DNA of 64,000 bases, taken from positions 19,571,553 through 19,635,552 of the forward strand of contig CM036199.1 in assembly GCA_020631735.1 (NCBI GenBank). The letters run 5' to 3'. Origin of the DNA: Saccharum officinarum. Taxonomy: Eukaryota; Streptophyta; Magnoliopsida; Poales; Poaceae. Position numbers and translations under genes: made by a program. Numbering within the stretch: position 1 is the first letter of the stretch; every line of letters begins with the position of its first letter. Below, one piece after another: positions 1 to 11,926 of the stretch. Below the pieces are notes generated by a model. It was not told where the DNA came from. It did no database searches and saw only the letters and a program-made list of their open reading frames with translations.

Positions 1-1885
1 TGCAATGTTGCTCTATGTGACCAACTTGCTTGCAACTTTTGCAATAGCTACCATTGTTCTTCACAAAACGAGTCTTGTGAGGAGCAAAAGCGGCCTTGCC
101 TTTCTTGGGGTTATAGCCCAATCCCTCTTTGTAGAGAGAAGCTCTTTGGCTACCCAAGCACATAAGCAAGCGGTCCTCACCACCATAAGCCTTAGCTAAT
201 GTGTGATTGAGCTCTTTTACCTTCTTCTTGAGATTTTTATTCTCAACTATAATTGTGGAGTCACAAGTGAAACCATCACTACTAGATGAGGATGATGTAG
301 ATGCACTACATGAAGAGTTAGTGGGAGCAACAACAATAGGCTTATGAAAGGATTCATCAATTATATCACATGATATGCCTATGTTGCAAGTTTTAGCTTT
401 CTCAACATTAGTTGGCATGTTTTCACATTTTTCAACTAGAGAGGAATGAGCTTCTTCAAGCTTGGTGTGAGACTTTTGAAGCTTCTTATGGTCTACCTTT
501 AGACTCTCATAAGACACTCTAAGCTCATCAAGTTCTTGCATAAGGTTTTTCTTTTCCTTAAGCAAGCCCTTGCACTCCTTCCTAGATTCTTTATAATGTT
601 GAGTGCAATCTTCTAGCATAGTGATTAGTTCATCTTTAGTGAATTCTTCTTCATCACTATCACTATCACTATTACTAGCATTATCATGATCACTCTCATC
701 ATTGGATGATACCTTAGCGGCTTTAGCCATGAAGCACGATGGAGTGTCAAAGAGGGAGACCTTCTCTTGGATGGCAATGCTAGCATGTCCCTTCTTCTTA
801 CTCTTGTTTTCATCCTCATCATCACTTGAGGAGTCATCACTATCCCATGTAGCAACATGAGAATCATTCTTCTTCTTATAAGAGCTCTCCTTCTTCTCTT
901 GCTTCTTCTTTTGCTTCTTTCTCTCCTTCTTGATAGCATCTTCATCATCACTATCATAAGGACACTTTGCAATGAGATGGTCTTTGCTATGGCATCTAAA
1001 GCATCTCATGGTATGCTCATTCTTCTTGTAAGAGTTCTTCCTCCTTCTTGCACGAAAGCCCTTCTTCTTCATGAATTTGCCAAATTATTTGACAAAGAGA
1101 GCCATCTTCTCATCAATGTCATCACTATCACAAGAGCTTGAGTCTTCATCACTTGATGATTCAATCTTGGATTTGCCCTTGGATGTGGTGGCTTTGAATG
1201 CCACACTCTTCTTATTCTCATCATCCTTCTTCTCATTTTCCTTCTTCTTCTTCTTTACCAACTCATCCTTCTCATCATCTTCTCTATATGAATCGTCGGT
1301 CATCACTTCTTGAAATATTTCTTGAGGAGTTGAATCCTTCAATGTAGTCCTTACTAGCACGGTGATCAATGTATCAAATCTCTTGGGTAGACTTCTCAAG
1401 AACTTCATAGAGAATTGATTATCCTTGACCTCCTCACCAAGTGCCTTGAGCTCATTGACAATGACTTGCAACCTATGAAACATCTCCGGTACACTCTCAT
1501 CATCTTGCATCTTGAAGCTTGAAAATTTTTCTTGCAAGATATATGCTTTGGCGGTCTTTGTGCCTTCGGTGCCCTCAAATGTTTCTTCTAGCTTGGCCCA
1601 AGCATCATGAGCAATCTCAATGTTCTTTACTTGCTCAAAGGTCTTGTCATCTAATGCCTCATGAAGAGCACTAATGGCAATGTCATTGCATTGGAGCTTC
1701 TTCTCTTCCACTGGTGTAGGTGCTTCCGGATTAGCAACCTCAAATTTTGTTTCGGTGACCTTCCACACTTCTCTATTGATTGACTTTAGGTGTGCGGTCA
1801 TCTTAACCTTCCAATATGCATAATTTGTGACATCAAAGTGAGGTGCCTTCTTGGTGTTGTTGATGTGCAAGCTTAATTGAGCCAT
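1..1885 (-). pseudogene. Copia gag polyprotein, interrupted by one stop, incomplete at the window edge
   Basis: The frame starts at the ATG at 1885, 39 bases inside the LTR end. Residues 1-210 show the UBN2/retrotran-gag fold of plant Copia elements: a YWKVKM motif near the N-terminus, then an AWAKLEETFEG stretch. A lysine/glutamate-rich linker follows. Around 1085 a TAA follows FVK where related elements read through (FVKRFG), after which the same frame continues. A CCHC zinc knuckle (CFRCHSKDHLIAKC, about 968-1010) follows, then acidic serine-rich and coiled-coil sequence to the window edge. This would be the capsid/nucleocapsid part of the polyprotein. The stop at about 1082 makes this copy unable to make full Gag-Pol unless it is read through. 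Confidence 0.85.
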
Positions 1886-1923
1886 TTCTTTTTCACCGTA
1901 GGTTGTTAAGCCTCAAATAAACG

Positions 1924-1943
1924 GTGCCTCGGCTCCGATACCA
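1924..1943 (-). other. Primer binding site (initiator-Met tRNA)
   Basis: On the minus strand the sequence reads TGGTATCGGAGCC two bases after the LTR end. It matches the 3' end of plant initiator-Met tRNA complement (TGGTATCAGAGCC) with one difference. It fixes the LTR/internal boundary at 1946 and the element's orientation. Confidence 0.85.
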
Positions 1944-2740
1944 CTTGTAAGGTCCAAATAGGCTAGAGGGGGGATGAATAGCCTAATTAAAACTTCTACA
2001 AGAATTACTTAACCACGAGTTAGTACGAAAGGTGGCGAAGCAAAAGCACTAGCTCTAACTAATTAAGCAAGCAACCTACACAAGTCTAGTACAAGGCTAT
2101 TCACTAAACACAACAACAACTACAAGCTAGAAACGAGAAGTAATACGAGAGAAGAGCTTCGAGTGATTATACCGCCGTGAAGAGAAGAGAAATACCAATC
2201 AATCATACAAGAGAAATCCTCGGGAAGAGAATGACACAAGAATTTATCCCGAGGTTCACTTGCTTCCCGGCAAGCTACTCCCCGTTGTGGCGATACACCC
2301 ACTTGTCGGTTCACGAGCTAATCGACTATCAAGAGTCGAGCCCTCGGCGGGCGCCGCACAACCGCACACAAGATGGGGATCCTCCAAGCCACGAGCTCCA
2401 CTAGAGTATCCAATTTGCGAACTCCCGCGGGGAAGGATCAAGAACCCCTTACAACACTTGGTGAAGGCTCCAACAATCTCCAATTGCGAGCTCAATCACC
2501 TCCGCTGCTCCAAGCCGTCTACCGTGTCGGGAAACACGGAAGAGTAACAAGAAATCCGTAGCAACTCGAAGATCAAGTGCCTCTAGAATGCAACTCTCAA
2601 GCAATGCACTTGAAACTCACTCAATCTCACTCAAGATGTGCAACTATGCAAAGAGATGAGTGGAGGGGTTGTTCTCTAGCTCAAAGTATGTCTCTATATC
2701 TCAAAATGTGCAAGAGTTGCCCTCAAACCCCGGCCAACGT

Positions 2741-2750
2741 TTATTTATAA
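2741..2750 (-). promoter_or_regulatory. Probable LTR TATA box
   Basis: The minus strand reads TTATAAATAA followed by ACGTTGGCCGG. The related LTR has CTATAAATA followed by CGTGTTGGCCGG at 16418-16438. Conservation of this block between two otherwise diverged LTRs supports a promoter role. Confidence 0.5.
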
Positions 2751-2796
2751 CGAAGGGGTACGCAGCTAGCCGTTACAGACGACGCAGCGAAAAACG

Positions 2797-3310
2797 CATT
2801 GACCGGACGCTCCGGTCAGGGTGACCGGACGCGTCCGGTCACTACACGACAGCAAGAAACAGTGCGTGTCAGAACTAGCCGTTGCCGTGACCGGACACGC
2901 TGAACCGATTGACCGGACGCGACAGTGCCCGCGTCCGGTCGCATTCCAGTATGCTCCCGTTGAGACCGGACGCGTCCGATCGCACGTGACCGGACGCGCC
3001 GCGCGTCCGATCGTTACTCCGCTTCGCTCTACCCTTCTGGACGCCTGACCGGACGCTCCGGCTACGTGAGGGACCGGACGCGCCGGTCGCGCGCTCTGGT
3101 TCGCTTAGGAGAACTGACCGGTCGCGCTGTTGAACTGACCGGACGCCACAGTGCCAGCGTCCGATTAGAGTCCAGTAAGCTCCCTGGATGACCGGACGCG
3201 TCCGGTCATCAGTGACCGGACACGCTGCGCGTCCGATCATCAAACTGAAAACCGCGCAGACGCTGAACACTGACCGGACGCGTCCGGTCCAGCGTCCGGT
3301 CATCTCTGTG
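2797..3310. repeat. Array of ACCGGACGCGTCCGGT palindromes and half-sites
   Basis: More than a dozen copies of accggacgc or gcgtccggt occur within about 500 bases, in both orientations. A perfect 22-base palindrome lies at 2821-2842. Further full palindromes centre near 3198 and 3281. Spacing is irregular, so this is not a CRISPR array. It sits just upstream of the LTR TATA, as an enhancer repeat would. Confidence 0.8.
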
Positions 3311-4544
3311 ACCTCCGTTCGCCTCCGTTTCTTTTCCGACTTCCGGCGCAATAGAAAATAGGCATTTCACTTCTCCAAAAAGCGCCGAATCCCGCCTCGC
3401 AAGCTCGGCGGGAGGGAGAGAGGAACCCAAACCCCTCTCTACTGCTCAAACTCCACCGCCTTCTCAAACGTGCTAACACCATCAAGTGTACACCACCAAG
3501 TGCATGTGTGTTAGCATTTCACAATCATTTTCCAAGGCGTTATGTTAGCTCTTTACTAGATCCTAATGCATATGCTCAAGACATTGATCTAGTGGCACTT
3601 GATTCCCGAGCTAACCGTGATTGCCCCTCTTGATAGTCGGCTATGTATCCTAAATCCGGTCAATCACTTCTCTACTCATCTTAGACCGGCAAAAGAAAAA
3701 CCCTATAGTTATACCTTTGTCTTGCGCTCTTAGATCCTTCTCTTTCACTTGATCATCATGTGCATCTCCACCATGATCATCATTTTATGTCCATGCACCA
3801 TCTCTTTGTGATCTTGTGGCCATCACTCCTTGCCATATACACCTTCATCACATGTGTTGCTTATGCCTAACTCAAAACACTTAACACATGGCATTAGCAA
3901 CTTGGTGTCATTAATTACCAAAACCAAACTTGGGCTTTCAGCAGGGCTGTGTCAGGCGCGGGCACGGGAGCAGCGTCCGAACGAATGTTGTGTCCTGGCA
4001 TCCGGGCGGTAGTCGCTCTGTTCCCACTTTGCTCATTGGCTCATTGCCGCCCGCCGCCCTTGCGATGACAGATGGGGAATGGTGGGCTAGTGTCGAGACT
4101 CGAGAGAGGATTGCCGTGCAGTAAGAGGGCTAGAGGCAAAATATGATGCCAACAGGCTCTTTAATAGGGCCTGCTAAGACAGACTCCTTTCATTACTAGT
4201 ACAATGCCTGTGCTAACGCTACGGCTTTATCTTAGGGATGCTTATGAAAACAACGAATTTTTTGACACAGTTTAACTTTTACACAATTGTATTTAAGCAT
4301 TCTATACAATTCAAGAATAATTTTGCAAATAAGAATTCATAGTAATGTTATTTATTGTATTTTACATTCTGCCTAACTCCTTAATCATATATTGGAGATC
4401 TTCCGGGAGGTTATCAAAACATTCATTTGCAGGACTCGTCAAAATGTCGGCCAAGAATTCCATCCTCAGTGAAATTGATAGCTGTGCATGATAGATAATA
4501 ATAGGTTAAGTTATTAATTTCCTACTGTGTAGTGTGTGGAATAT

Positions 4545-4650
<106 letters not shown>

Positions 4651-4997
4651 TTACATTGTTGATTGGTGGCAATCTTACGCCGTCCCAGAACTTCATGAAA
4701 TTGTATACAAGAAAGCCTCCCAAATTTCTGAAGAAGAGCATTTGTTTATTTGTTGTACACAAATCAAAAAACTATTTTGTGATAAAAAAAGATGAAACAT
4801 ATTATAAGAGGTTACCAGTATTTATTATTTGGAACCTTTGTTACACATGTAGCTTAGACATAATATTAAAAAAACTTAGGAATTATTTGTTTGCGACTGC
4901 AAATGTAGATTCCCTGCTGGCAAAGAAAAGAACACAAAAATGGAAACGGCAGCAAGCTACACTTATCTTGATTCTTGACAGAAAGTGATGGTTGAAC

Positions 4998-5612
4998 TTC
5001 CACGGTTTCAATGTTGTGAGCATATAGATCTAGACCAGAGTTTTCTATAGATGAAACTGCCTCCATGTCACCACGAAAACCTGAAGTCTGACACTCTACC
5101 AAAGTGTTTATTACCGACAGAGATCATACCCCCAACTTGCGACTGCCATGGCTATCTTCAGAGGCTCCAGGGCATCCGGTGGGGGAGGCTTCTTGCTGGT
5201 TTTCACAGTGCAGAATCGACACCTCTGGGTTCAGGTGTCACCGAGGAGCATGATCATCGCGGTCACAAATGGCATCCCCTTCTCCGCGGCCCCCGCCACC
5301 TCCATTCCAACACTGCAAACCATCACGTCAATTCATCAAAACAAAACGAAACCAAAATCCCACAACTAAAGTACTGAACCCGCACCACAGCCTAGAATGC
5401 GTCGAATCTGAATCGTACAATCGATATGCAGTTTGATTCGGCCCTACCTCTCCAATGTTGGGGCATTGGGCCTCGATGTAGACGGTGTTGAGCTTGAACT
5501 CGCGGAGTGACTCCCTCAGCCTGGGCAGGGCCAGCTGCCAGCTACAAGCTCCAGCTAGGCTCCTGGCCTGTCGCCGCCGGCTGCTGGCAGCGGCAGGGAA
5601 TGGCCTGGCCAC
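4998..5612 (-). pseudogene. LIP1P: Plastid-type lipoyl synthase pseudogene (intron retained, frameshifted)
   Basis: Lipoyl synthase is a radical-SAM enzyme that inserts sulfur into octanoyl groups. Exon 1 (to 5448) encodes LRESLREFKLNTV then EAQCPNIGE. A 135-base GT-AG intron (5447-5313) follows, then exon 2 with CWNGGGG and MIMLLGDT, then [17 protein letters not shown] further block (about 5103-5000) encodes [19 protein letters not shown] and [11 protein letters not shown]. All blocks match the family in order. Breaks seen: the first Cys of the auxiliary cluster motif C-x4-C-x5-C is Tyr (NTVYIEAQC). A frameshift lies between CWNGGGG and MIMLLGDT. A TGA replaces the first Cys of the radical-SAM motif. 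The DYVVLTSVDRDD-type segment is missing before TLVEC. The intron shows this is a genomic duplicate, not a retrocopy. The 5' end and everything after HNIETV are lost or unrecognisable. Confidence 0.87.
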
Positions 5613-5639
5613 CTGGCGCTCCTAGCAAGGTTCATCCTT

Positions 5640-7800
5640 ATTAGAGGTTTTAACTATCTCTGAATCATAACTATTAAAAAAATATCTCTGAATCAGCTCA
5701 TGGATGGCGTCTGACGCCATTAAACACAATTCATAGCAACCAGATGGCTATATCCTTCACACTGTTTTTGACTTTAAATTATTTGCCACGATAGCCAAAG
5801 GAAAAATTCTACAATTGGGCAGAACAGAGAGCACAAGATGGAATCCCCAAATTCTTTCTGATTTTTTAGTAGGCTAGCAATGGAAGAAAGAAAATTACCC
5901 TATGCTATCATTGAGGGTGGCCGGGAACTGCATCTTGATGCATGTGCAGGTGCAGTAACACCACGGTCAGGAAGGAATTGAAGTTAGATACAGGAAGCGA
6001 GTTGGGTTGCGGTAGATCCGTGGCAAGGGATGCAGAGGGTCGGGATGGATCTTACCATGGTGCTCACCTCCCTCCTTCTGTTTTGCTGGGATCCTGCTAC
6101 CAAGGGACGCAGATGTCGGGAATTGTTGTAACTGCTGTTTCAGCTGCTCCTGCTGCAACGTGCGGGGCTCCGGCGGCGTTCCTCTACGTCTTGGCAAAAA
6201 GATTGTAGAGAACCAACCCAGCAAAAATATATATCGGTGTTTACAATAAAAATAAAGAAAAAGAAATATCACAAGTGCTAGCTGTCAAAGTGTTCTCCTA
6301 GAAAATTGTATTCTTACACTTCCACATCTCTTCAAAAATATTGTGCAAAGAGTTCACCGGCAACTTAGCAAGGTTTACATCATATCTGTAGTTTCCTGGA
6401 CTTTGAAAACACTATGTGTTAGAACTACCCATATATAGGTTTGTGCTCGTGTTTTAGAATGAGATAAGCATAGTGTATATACAGGGATGATCTACTTTAG
6501 GTAATAATGACAAAGAATTAACTCAACCATGCGAGTCCACTATGTGTGTGGCTATGCATCCATCTTTGAATCATTCATCTACTCAAAGCATCATGGTTCA
6601 TGCTAAGCTAATAATTCCCCTATCTGAACTAAAGATGGCATGCTCAATCAACAAACACCCTCATTTTGAATATTCAGTAAATTGTAGCAAATGCATCTAG
6701 AACTATTTTACTAAAGTGGAACAAGATATTTTGAAGAATCATGAAAGTTGTACCATTAAATCTGCAAGTGGAACTGTTTGCAAAGCTAATAGACAGAGCA
6801 GGCAAAGTATAGCTCTCAAGTTTTAACAGCTCTGCAAGTGCCTCTCAAGTTTCAACAGCTCTGCAGCAAGTTGATTTGCAAGAGTATAAACAACATATCT
6901 GCATAGCTGTCACTCCAATTCGGACCCAAATGAAAGGAAACAATGGAATCCAGCTCAAATTTACTAAAAAATAGTCGAGAAATCAAAAGTTATTACCTTG
7001 AGGGCATTTCAGCGAACACATGGTGGGCATCATCCATGGCAACCTATCAACCTCGATGCCAGCAATGGAGGCTATCTCTGGTGCAGGAACACGTGAAGAA
7101 GGAGGCTTCACCTCCTTCCCCATCCATCACCATCACAAGGCACCACTCACAATTCAGATCACGATCAAATCCATTGATTCACGAAAAAAATCCAAAATCC
7201 CCAAAAGCCAGTAGGGACGGGCGCCGCCGCCGGCTGCCGAGGGTGATGCCTGCCTTTGGTGGGAGGATGGGAGCGGAGATGTTGGTTGGGAAGAAGGCAG
7301 TATCACCGCCGGTGGTGGGGGGCGCGACTCTCCGGCGGCCGCGGAGGTTGCGATCAGCACGGCGGCGGGCATCAGGGCTCATACGACTGCTGCACGAAGC
7401 TTCCGTGGCCGCCAGAGAGGAAGGATATCGACCCCGGTGTTGCACGCTGCTGCTGTGGCCTGCGATCGGCGCGGCGGCGGCCCTGCAGACGGTGTTCCCT
7501 AGCGTTTCTTTTTCTTTCTTTTCTTTTTCAATCGGTGATTGCAACCTTCGAACCCTGTTCGCCGAGCACGTAGCGTTGAAGTCGTGGGCGTTTGAAGCAA
7601 CGGAGGGCGCGGGGAGTGAGGTGGGTGAGAAGCCTCGCATCACACTTCTTCTATCAGCCATCGGATCTGGTTTAGTTGTTTATTAGCCTTTGATTTTAAC
7701 AGAGACAAGATCCTGTGTGTATTTTTCTGGGTACATAATGGTTGGCGGCTCTCAGCGGGGGACGTTTTTCTTGGGAGATCTAGTATAATTTTGATTGGTG
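5640..7800. other. No recognised gene; weak coding-like remnants
   Basis: Modest open frames exist on both strands (5942-6272; 6943-7686 plus; 7179-7661 minus) but none shows a domain I recognise. The GC-rich block 7200-7680 resembles a first exon or promoter. On the minus strand a frame through 7130-7000 ends at an AAG|GTAATA splice-donor-like site, so a decayed gene fragment is possible. Confidence 0.4.
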
Positions 7801-7829
7801 CATTATAGTATAGATAGAGCTGGATCTTT

Positions 7830-8955
7830 CCATTACTAAATATTTAAAACCGTTTGCTTTTCACACTAGGAAGTTTTGGAAAGCGATTTTATCTGACATA
7901 GCGTCATATCAGCCATCCTACGTGGTGTCAAATCAGTTGCGAGGGGTAAATTAGACTTTTTTATAAAAAAAATCAAAATATCTTTTCCCTAAAAAATGGG
8001 CAATTGAAAATCCTAAAATATGATTTAATCTTAGAAAATTCATTAAAAATTTTAGCTTAAAAACTATGAGACTAGTTTCAGATTTTTCCTAAATCATGCT
8101 CTATCGTACGATTCCTAGAATTAATTTATTTGAATCTTCTATGTACTTCTTTTACTGTTTATTCGCTAGCAAATGTTCTAGATATCTATTATGATTAGTC
8201 GATATTGACCAATTGGACTATGTAGAAGGCCATGTCACAGAGACTACTCTTGATGTTAGATACTCTCGTTATCTATTATTTTGTTTTTATTTTTCTTTTT
8301 TCTTTTTCTTTTTCTTTTTTTTGTATTGCTGGTGTTTGTGGTGTGATACCTATGAGTTATATCATTCACACTTCAAAGACAAGACTCCATGCTTTTCTGC
8401 ACTTACATGGTCATCGATAGAATCAAGTGGCACTAACACGATCAAGTGATACTTTTCTTCTTATTAAAGATATCATTACATGATATTTGTGTTGTCGTCA
8501 AAGTCACTTGAAATTTTACATAGTTCACATCATGCATCGACGTAGACTAATTACGATATACATGAGAGCATCTACTAGCAAATGAAAACCGAATAAATCC
8601 ATAGAAGACCCAATTTGTGCCAAGTTAGTCACCATAAGATAGAGCTGCTTTTAGCAAAAAATATTAAACCGGTTTCAAATTTTTCTAAGCTAAAACAAAA
8701 TTTCTAAGGTTAAAGCATATTTTATTGTTTTTAATTGCATACATTTTGAAAGAAAAATAAAAAACAGTTGTCCAATTTACCTTCCTAAAGTATCAATGAA
8801 ACCCCAGCAGTTAATGCGACATCACACTAACCAAAACCATAATCCAAAATCGTTTTAAAAATTGAGTAAAATAAAAAGTAGAAATCTGATTTTATAAATA
8901 CAGAAGGAAAACCGAACTATCGCCAAACTCTAGGGTCAAAAGAAAATTTTCCTTC
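7830..8955. repeat. Large imperfect inverted repeat (foldback/MITE-like element)
   Basis: The arm at about 7830-8130 (landmarks: gggtaaattagac near 7942, gcaattgaaaatcctaaaat near 8000, cttagaaaatt near 8032) recurs in reverse complement at about 8630-8955. There its counterparts are gtccaatttacc near 8772, aattgcata near 8732 and ctaagctaaaa near 8686. The arms align over about 300 bases with many differences and flank a roughly 500-base unrelated core. This fits a foldback transposon or two insertions of one repeat in opposite orientation. Exact termini and target duplication were not resolved. Confidence 0.6.
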
Positions 8956-9059
8956 CCTACTTAGGGCTTCTTTGGATAGAGAAAAAAATCGGTTTCCATT
9001 TTTTTCTTGTAATGTAAAAATGTACTGACTTTTACAAAAATCGTATACAATTTCTGTAA

Positions 9060-10600
9060 TATGTCTGCGTTCCAAGGAATCTTGCCCCAACGATCTTGGC
9101 CCAACGATCGGAGTTAGAAAAATGGGCCGGTGGTCGGTGGTCCTAAGAAGCTGATTAATTTCGGGGCCCGGAGTTTACTGAAAGGCTACGAAGCCTGAAA
9201 AGGCCGAGAGCAGAACACGCCGCATCTGTTTTGCCAGCTCTGCAAAGCCACGCACCAGCGTGCCACTGAACGTGTGTGTACAACGAACGAACGGAACGGA
9301 ACGGAACGGAGCGACTACGAGCAAAGCAACAGCGGCGCGAAGGGCAGGCAGGCAGGCATCTCTTGGGGCGAGGGGAGTGAGAGTGCCGTGCATTGGCGGG
9401 CGCGGAGCACCAGACCTCGTGTCGAGGGCTCCGCCAGCCCGTCCTCGTCCGGCTCCGTAGTCCGGACACCCCGGCCCCGATCTCAAGCCGCGCCCGTGCG
9501 CCACCTCGGTCTCCACGGCGCGTACGTACCACGCGCGGCGCGACCAACCGCACACGTCCCTGGCTCCCTTCCTCGGCGAGGCCGCCACCGCCAGCGTCCG
9601 GCTCGCGGGTTCGGTGCCTTTCGGATTTTCGGGGCTGGCTCATCTCGCCGGGACCCGACGTCTCGGTTGCGTTTCTTTAACCGCGCGATGTACGGCCGCT
9701 CGTGGAGGCCCTCGGGTAACGGCCGGCCTGACGGGGTCCAGGCAAGTCTTCGGTTTTTCACTTGCCTGCGCCTCGTCCTCCGAGTCTGACCGGGTTGGAG
9801 CTCGGTCTGTTACGGGGTCCATCGATGGGCGAATGGGCATCCGCGACGATGTCGATCTCCACTTCGTGCCGCTCGGCGCCTACGTACCGTTACTACGCGC
9901 GCCCATTTTGCGTGCTCCAAACCGCGCGCAAACTCGCTGGCTTGACGACCCTATATCTAGTAGATTATTCAGTGCGATCTATCATTTGCCTGGTACTTTT
10001 CCCCCGCTTTCACGCCCCGGCCAATCACGATGCCCAGCACGCCGAGCTGCCCCAGGCACAGTGCCCGTCCGATGGCAGTACATACGTGATACGCAGGCGC
10101 GGTCCACTGCCCGGCAGCCCGGTGGGCACTTCCGCACTTCGCCGTGCGATCGACTGTCCATGCGGCGCAGCACACGCAAATGGCTGGACGGCGAACGGCG
10201 TTTCCGTTCCGAAGCCGCGGCCGCGCCATGCCATATCATACCACGCCACACGCCCACGCCGCGGGCGCGGGGGTGGGTCAAAGCGCGGCGGAACCGGTGG
10301 CCAGTCAAAAGCCTAATCGCCGTTCTGCCTGGAGCCTCCGCCCTCCGCGGCGCCCCACGCGATCCATGTGATCGCGCTGCCCGCTCGCTTTCCGGAGGAC
10401 GATCAGGGCGGTCGGAGCAACCTTTTGGTCTGGTGACTGGTGGTACGGCTGCCGCCCCGCCGATGTGAGCAGGAGGGGACGAGCGGCGGAAACAGTAACA
10501 ACGAGCTATTTGCCCGGCGATTTCGCGGTGCATTCAGCAAAAGTTGGAATGGAGCGTGTCTGTCCTCTTTTGCCAAAACGGAGATTACCATATTTGCCCA
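9060..10600. other. GC-rich block without recognisable gene
   Basis: High GC and CpG keep all six frames open for long stretches (for example 9614-10468 plus and 9982-10533 minus), but none resembles a known protein and the frames overlap one another. A short tandem (ggaac)n-like run lies at about 9288-9312. It may be a CpG island or transposon debris. Confidence 0.5.
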
Positions 10601-11690
10601 GGCTGAAGCTCATCCTCTTCTCTTCTGGTCCTGTGCTCTTGCACTTGCACCGTTGCATGTACCGTGTATTGAGTTACTGCTCCCAATAGTTCAGTTTCAG
10701 GCTACAAGTGCTGTGAATTACGGTCTGTGCCAAATAACTAGGTACTGTTAGCATGTTTGATCTAAAACACAGGGGAGCGGTATAGTACTTGTTGCCTAAA
10801 CTTAGATGATATCATAAAATATGCTCCTTTCTTTAAACTGGGTTAACGTTTAACCCATAAAAGGAACAATATTATTTTATCTTAAGATAAACTCAGAAAT
10901 CCATATATTCAAGGACCGAGAGAGAGTACTAGAATAGCAAAGTGTCCATGACTTGTAACGGCTGAAATCAGTTTCATGACTTGTAATAACTTAAGATAAA
11001 CTCAGAAATCCTTACATTTTTTAGTTGTCTAGTAAAACTTAGATTGAAATGCATGCTAGCCATATGGGCAGTGGTGCAACAGTTCCATGGCATCTCATTT
11101 CTCTTTCTCTGAATCCATCTTCTGAAACCTGCAGCGTCGTAGCATTAATTCTGAATTTCTAACAAATTTAAGCAACAGCTATTACATGGATTCGTTAATG
11201 AAGTATGGATGTCGTTAGAGAGGAGACAGAACGTGGGAAAAATGATTAGTTGGTGAATAATACTACTAGCTAGTAAAGTCTACCATGAGGAAAAAAAAAG
11301 GCAAGAAAAACAAGCTGACGGACTTCCTCCAATTGAAGGAAAATAAAGAACTGATGAAAATGGCAGAGCGACAATGTTGCAAATGCCCCTTCAGTTTACT
11401 TATTCCACCACCATGTTCAGTACATATGCATTTTTTAGTCTGAACTTTCCATTCTAGTACCTCCTATTGCACTTACAGAAGAAGCAGAAACTTTACCAAA
11501 CCAAACTACAAGACCTCAACACAACTTATTACAGAAACTGAGTAGACACTGATCAGTAACTAGTAGTACTATAACTGCGTATATATTTATCCTAGAAATA
11601 CCATTAGGTCAGGGGGCAAAATTTGCGTGCATATATCTGCACGCTGTGGACACGTAGATACACATACAGCTACAACGAAAAGAATCGCAC
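10600..11690. other. Intergenic, no gene seen
   Basis: AT-rich sequence. A 20-base near palindrome (tgggttaacgtttaaccca) lies around 10839-10858. The phrase cttaagataaactcagaaatcc occurs twice (about 10880 and 10990), suggesting a small local duplication. No coding signal. Confidence 0.5.
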
Positions 11691-11704
11691 CTACTATCAA
11701 CTTC

Positions 11705-11860
11705 TCCTGCCTGTCATCATGCTTCGGCAGATGCTGCTAATGTTGGAGCCTGAAGAACGTACTGAAAGTGAGCGGAGAGCATCAGAAAGAGCTTGAGTTC
11801 TCAATGTCTTCATGCTTCGATGGATGTTGCTGGTGTTGATGTTGGTGCTGGAGCCTGAAT
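11705..11860 (-). repeat. Imperfect direct repeat in the 3' region of the peptide gene
   Basis: Downstream of the peptide gene's stop codon (minus strand), a phrase beginning TTCAGGCTCCA and ending CGAAGCATGAAGAC (about 11857-11805) recurs as TTCAGGCTCCA to CGAAGCATGATGAC (about 11750-11710). The unit is roughly 40-50 bases and partly diverged. It keeps an open frame, but that frame is out of phase with the peptide gene. Confidence 0.6.
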
Positions 11861-11926
11861 AACCGACTTTGAGCTCAAAGCATCTGGCTTTCTGAAATCT
11901 GCCTGCGCCATATACTACTAGCTGAA

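Larger units (their letters stand above)
1..3940 (-). mobile_element. Copia LTR retrotransposon, 5' part (LTR, primer site, gag); pol lies off the left edge
   Basis: The element is read on the minus strand. An LTR runs from 3940 down to 1946, a primer binding site matching plant initiator-Met tRNA follows at 1943-1924, and a gag reading frame runs from 1885 to the window edge. The LTR outer end is TGAAAG-like (3935-3940 on the plus strand reads ctttca) and its inner end is TGTAAG at 1946, so both ends fit TG...CA. The five bases after the outer end (3941-3945, gcagg) should be the target duplication, but the other end lies outside the window. Gag type and initiator-Met primer site place it in Copia; the lineage (SIRE/Maximus-like) is inferred from the coiled-coil gag and the 2-kb LTR. 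Confidence 0.9.
1946..3940 (-). repeat. Copia 5' LTR (about 2.0 kb) with CpG-rich palindrome array in U3
   Basis: The LTR is about 1995 bases and ends in TG/CA. On the minus strand a TATA-like TTATAAATAA lies at 2750-2741. Upstream of it (2797-3310) is an array of GACCGGACGC/GCGTCCGGTC half-sites, several joined into perfect palindromes. The same TATA context and palindrome family recur in the LTR at 15266-17322, so the two belong to the same or sister families, although they differ a lot in sequence. Open frames inside the LTR are by-products of the CpG-rich repeats. Confidence 0.85.

Noticed and set aside
2797..3310. Possible CRISPR-like or satellite array
   Set aside because: Units are palindromic, unevenly spaced and in both orientations inside an LTR; there are no unique equal-length spacers and the genome is plant.
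7000..7060. DDAHHVFAEMP on the minus strand, resembling a PPR motif
   Set aside because: It is a single partial motif with stops immediately upstream in that frame; PPR genes have many motifs in a row.
9155..10591. Many 60-280 residue open frames on both strands
   Set aside because: They overlap each other in a GC-rich block and show no domain; open frames are expected from composition.
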